A stretch of 64,000 nt of DNA from Sphingomonas sp. Leaf407 (lineage in GTDB: Bacteria > Pseudomonadota > Alphaproteobacteria > Sphingomonadales > Sphingomonadaceae), in NCBI RefSeq assembly GCF_001425385.1, contig NZ_LMQO01000004.1, positions 186,001 to 250,000 on the forward strand, in the 5' to 3' direction. This document shows positions 61,215 to 64,000 of the stretch, piece by piece (the first letter of the stretch is position 1; each line of letters starts with the position of its first letter). Below the pieces are notes generated by a model. That model had not been told where the DNA came from, did no database searches, and worked only from the letters and a program-made list of their open reading frames with translations. The translations under genes and the position numbers were made by a program.

Positions 61215-63998
61215 TACCCACGCATCGAACACCTCCCCGGACAATGGCTTGAGCAATACCGCCACCCCCATGTCCCGCGCCGCCTCCGCCAGCGTCCGGC
61301 TGGCATCCGCCGTCACCAGCGCCGCGCGCAGCCCCGGCACCCGCTCCCGAAGCTGCCCGATCAGCGTCAGCCCGTCGATCGTCCCGCCCAGATCATGGTC
61401 GACGAACGCCACCGCCACGCCGTCCACCTGGGCCAGCGCCTCGTCCGCCCCTGCCGCGATCCGCACCCCATGCCCCCGGCTGGTCGCCAGCGCCGCCATC
61501 CCCCGCCGCACCCCGGCATCGTCGTCGACGATCAGGCAGCGCAGCGGCCGGACCGCCTGTGGCACCGTGCGCACCGGCGCCGTCACCACCGGCCCCTCGC
61601 CGATCGCCAGCGATACCGCGAAGCGGCTGCCCCGCCCGACCCGGCTGTCGAGCTCGACCACCGCCCCCAGCAGCGTCGCGGTCCGCGCGACGATGGCGAG
61701 GCCCAGCCCCAGCCCGGCGTCCTCGGCCGTCGCCAGCCGCTCGAACTCGCGGAACACCCGGCCCCGCGCGTCCTCGGGGATGCCCGGCCCGCTATCGACC
61801 ACCTCGATCCGCGCCAACCCCCCGCGCCGCCGCACCCCGATCACCACTCCGCCGCGCGCGGTATAGCGCACCGCATTGCCGAGCAGGTTCTGCACGATCG
61901 ATCGCAGCAACACCCGGTCGGTCTCGACCACCGCATCGCCCGCCCCCAGCCGCAGCCGCAGCCCCTTGGCCCGCGCCTGATCGGCGAAACTGTCGACCAG
62001 TTCAGCGAGCAGCTCACGCACCGCAAACCGCGTTGCCACTGGCACGATCCCCCCGGCGTCCAGCCTGGAAATATCGAGCAGCGCGCGCAAAAGCTGGTCC
62101 GCCGCAGCGATCGACTGGTCGATCCGCGTCACCAGTGGCTGCTGGCGATCGTCCGCCCCGCGCGCCAGCGCGGCGGTGAACAGCCGCGCGGCGTGGAGCG
62201 GCTGCAACAGGTCGTGGCTCGCGGCGGCGAGAAACCGGGTCTTGTCGGCGGTCGCCCGCGCCAGCGCGGCATTAGCCTCCGACAGTGCGGCGGTCCGTTC
62301 GGTGACCCGGCGTTCCAGCTCGGCGCGCGCCGTCTCCACCGCGCGCAACGCCTGCGCCTCGGCGGTGATGTCGGAAAAGCACATCACATAGCCGCCGCCA
62401 GGCATCGGTCCGCCGACCGTCTTCAGCACCCGCCCGTCGCTCCTCACCCGCTCGAAACTGTGCCGCCGCCCGCGCCGCATATGTGCCAGCCGCCGCGCGA
62501 CATGGTCGTCGACCTCGCCCGGCCCGCAATCGCCGCGCAGCGCGTTGAACGCGATCGCATCGGCCACCGGCGCGCCCACCCGGATCATGCCCGCCGGAAA
62601 GCCGAACAGGTCGATATAGCGTTGATTCCACGCGACGAGGTTCAGCGCGGCATCGACCACGCTGACCCCCGGATCGATATGCTCCAGCGTCGCCGCCAGC
62701 AGCCCTTGCGAGAATTGCAGGCTCTGCCCGCTGGCATCCAGCATCCGCGCGACCTCGGCCACGTCCAGCCCCTCGCCCGACAGTGCCGACGCCACCAGCC
62801 GTCGGGCCGAGGACACGCCGACCACCTGCGCCACCAGTCGTTCGGCGCGCCGTGCGGCGCGGGCATCGACATGGGTGCCCTCGCCCAGCTCGCTCGCCGC
62901 CCGCTCCTCGCCCACGAAGCGCGCGACCAGCCGGACCAGTTCGGGCAGGTCGCGCACCGGCGCCACCCGCGCGTCGCGCACGATCGCCAGCCGCGGTGCC
63001 CGGCTGCGCGCCACCCCCCAATGCACCAGCGCGTTGATCGCCAGCGCGGCAAGCGCCCCCATCGTCAGCGGCCCGGCCCCGCCGACCGACGGCAGCACGA
63101 CGATCGGGTGGCCGATCAGCACCGGCACGAACAGCAGCAGCCCCCACGCCGCCAGCCCACTCGCCAGCCCGGCCATCGCCGCCTTGGGATCGCGCCCGCC
63201 ATGCGCCACCGCCAGCAGCAGCGCCGGGGCGAACTGCGCCATCGCGGCAAAGGCGACGATGCCGCTCGCCGCCAGCCCCTGCCCGGCGGGCGTCAGCAGC
63301 GCATAGCCCAGCGCCACCGCCATCATGCCGAGGATCACGCCGCGCCGCACCCACAGCAGCACCCGCCCGACCTGCGCCGAGCGCCCGAGGCGCGGATGGC
63401 GCAGCAGCAGCGGCGCGATCAGGTCGTTCGACACCATCGTCGCCAGCGCCACCGTCTCGACCACGACCATGCCCGTCGCCGCCGAGAATCCACCGACGAA
63501 CCCCAGCAGCGCCAGCCCCGGCGCGCCGCCCATAAGCGGCAGGCCGATGACCAGCAGGTCGGGCCGCACCCCGGCCGGCGCGATCAGTCCGGCGAGCGTC
63601 ACCGGCACCACCAGCACCGCGAACAACGCCAGATAGCCGACGAACGGCCAGCGCGCCCGCACCGGATCGGCGGGGCTGGCGGCGGCGATCACGCTCACGT
63701 GGAACTGGCGCGGCAGGCACAGCACGGCGGCGGCGGCCAGCATCGTCACCACCGCGAAGTCGAGTGCTGCGGGCGGCTGCGCAAAACCCTGTCGCAACCG
63801 CGCGATGCCCGCCGCGCGCACGCCCGAATCGGCATTTGTCACCAGCAGCACCGCGAACAGCGCGACGGCGGCGAACGCGGCCAGCTTCACCAGCGATTCG
63901 ACCGACACTGCCGCCAGCAGCGCGCCGTCCGCCCGCCCGCGCCCGTCGACCCGCGTGCCAAAGCCGATCGCGAACCCGGCCAGCACCAGCGAGGTCGC
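61194..63998 (-). CDS. SLC5-fused hybrid sensor histidine kinase, CrbS-like (5' partial)
   Basis: The frame remains open at the window edge, so the N-terminus is missing (the GTG at 63986 is internal). The visible part is about 935 aa. It begins with a sodium:solute symporter-like membrane region (about 8 spans, first ~330 residues from the edge). A linker follows, then a PAS-type segment (about 440-550, DAALNLVAWNQRYIDLFGFP). The HisKA domain has the phospho-acceptor His in AASHDLLQPLH (about 590), followed by an HATPase domain (NLLGNAVRYTARGG; DSGPGIPEDARGRVF; LGLGLAI). A C-terminal receiver domain has Asp in VAFVDHDLGG. This architecture is that of CrbS-like kinases controlling acs. The last codons (APGKA) come from a repeat unit. 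Confidence 0.9.
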   Translation of the reverse strand, partial: ATSLVLAGFAIGFGTRVDGRGRADGALLAAVSVESLVKLAAFAAVALFAVLLVTNADSGVRAAGIARLRQGFAQPPAALDFAVVTMLAAAAVLCLPRQFHVSVIAAASPADPVRARWPFVGYLALFAVLVVPVTLAGLIAPAGVRPDLLVIGLPLMGGAPGLALLGFVGGFSAATGMVVVETVALATMVSNDLIAPLLLRHPRLGRSAQVGRVLLWVRRGVILGMMAVALGYALLTPAGQGLAASGIVAFAAMAQFAPALLLAVAHGGRDPKAAMAGLASGLAAWGLLLFVPVLIGHPIVVLPSVGGAGPLTMGALAALAINALVHWGVARSRAPRLAIVRDARVAPVRDLPELVRLVARFVGEERAASELGEGTHVDARAARRAERLVAQVVGVSSARRLVASALSGEGLDVAEVARMLDASGQSLQFSQGLLAATLEHIDPGVSVVDAALNLVAWNQRYIDLFGFPAGMIRVGAPVADAIAFNALRGDCGPGEVDDHVARRLAHMRRGRRHSFERVRSDGRVLKTVGGPMPGGGYVMCFSDITAEAQALRAVETARAELERRVTERTAALSEANAALARATADKTRFLAAASHDLLQPLHAARLFTAALARGADDRQQPLVTRIDQSIAAADQLLRALLDISRLDAGGIVPVATRFAVRELLAELVDSFADQARAKGLRLRLGAGDAVVETDRVLLRSIVQNLLGNAVRYTARGGVVIGVRRRGGLARIEVVDSGPGIPEDARGRVFREFERLATAEDAGLGLGLAIVARTATLLGAVVELDSRVGRGSRFAVSLAIGEGPVVTAPVRTVPQAVRPLRCLIVDDDAGVRRGMAALATSRGHGVRIAAGADEALAQVDGVAVAFVDHDLGGTIDGLTLIGQLRERVPGLRAALVTADASRTLAEAARDMGVAVLLKPLSGEVFDAWVAAPGKA

Positions 63999-64000
63999 GA

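Noticed and set aside
61194..63998. Histidine kinase as an N-terminally truncated gene
   Set aside because: The frame is open to the window edge, so the missing part is a boundary effect.

Overview
The window is high-GC DNA from an alphaproteobacterium, most probably Sphingomonas or a close relative (Sphingomonadales). This is inferred from the alphaproteobacterial LexA-type box (GAAC-N7-GAAC), the TonB-receptor plus glycosidase architecture, and several families of small palindromic interspersed repeats. Nothing marks a prophage, plasmid, CRISPR array, tRNA or rRNA.

Layout. (1) 1-18.3 kb is a glycan-utilization locus. It has a TonB-dependent receptor (5' cut by the window edge), a strong terminator, then five chained glycosidase genes on the plus strand: GH2 beta-mannosidase, GH3 beta-xylosidase/glucosidase with PA14, GH92 alpha-mannosidase, an unrecognised putative glycosidase, and GH29 alpha-L-fucosidase. 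A convergent minus-strand pair follows (CutC family and GH2 beta-galactosidase). The enzyme set fits stepwise trimming of complex, plant-type N-glycans. (2) 18.4-35.7 kb is the L10/L12 - RNA polymerase region in an unusual layout. rplJ-rplL end at a terminator, then six unrelated genes (serine hydrolase, an M16 peptidase pair, an HTH/DUF2975 pair, a proline-rich membrane protein) precede rpoB, which has its own promoter. A compositionally foreign 111-aa gene sits between rpoB and rpoC. (3) 35.7-36.7 kb is a repeat-rich stretch without genes. (4) 36.7-40.2 kb holds uxuA with a divergent GntR regulator, ohrR/ohr and msrB. (5) 40.2-44.0 kb is a predicted SOS-controlled DNA-repair cassette: radical SAM protein, hemerythrin-like protein, and a DUF4130-UdgX fusion. 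The first gene appears to be leaderless, with the LexA box lying over its -10. (6) 44.0-51.0 kb holds an S9 peptidase and a tripartite MacAB-type efflux operon. (7) 51.1-56.4 kb holds three MFS transporters and a DUF167 gene. (8) 56.5-64 kb is an acetate module: acs, a LuxR-type response regulator, and (at the edge, 5' partial) an SLC5-fused hybrid histidine kinase resembling CrbS. An exported HIT protein, a SnoaL-like protein and tandem repeats lie between them.

Three dispersed repeat families run through the intergenic spaces. Family A is 'TCATTCCGG...CCGGAATCCA' paired palindromes. Family B is ~110-bp 'CCCTCCCTGACAAGGGAGGGG' paired palindromes, with five copies. Family C is the 'CACGGGCAAAGCCCGTG' module. 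A 51-bp element with TTTGTAAAC is present twice. One family A copy lies in frame inside a glycosidase gene.
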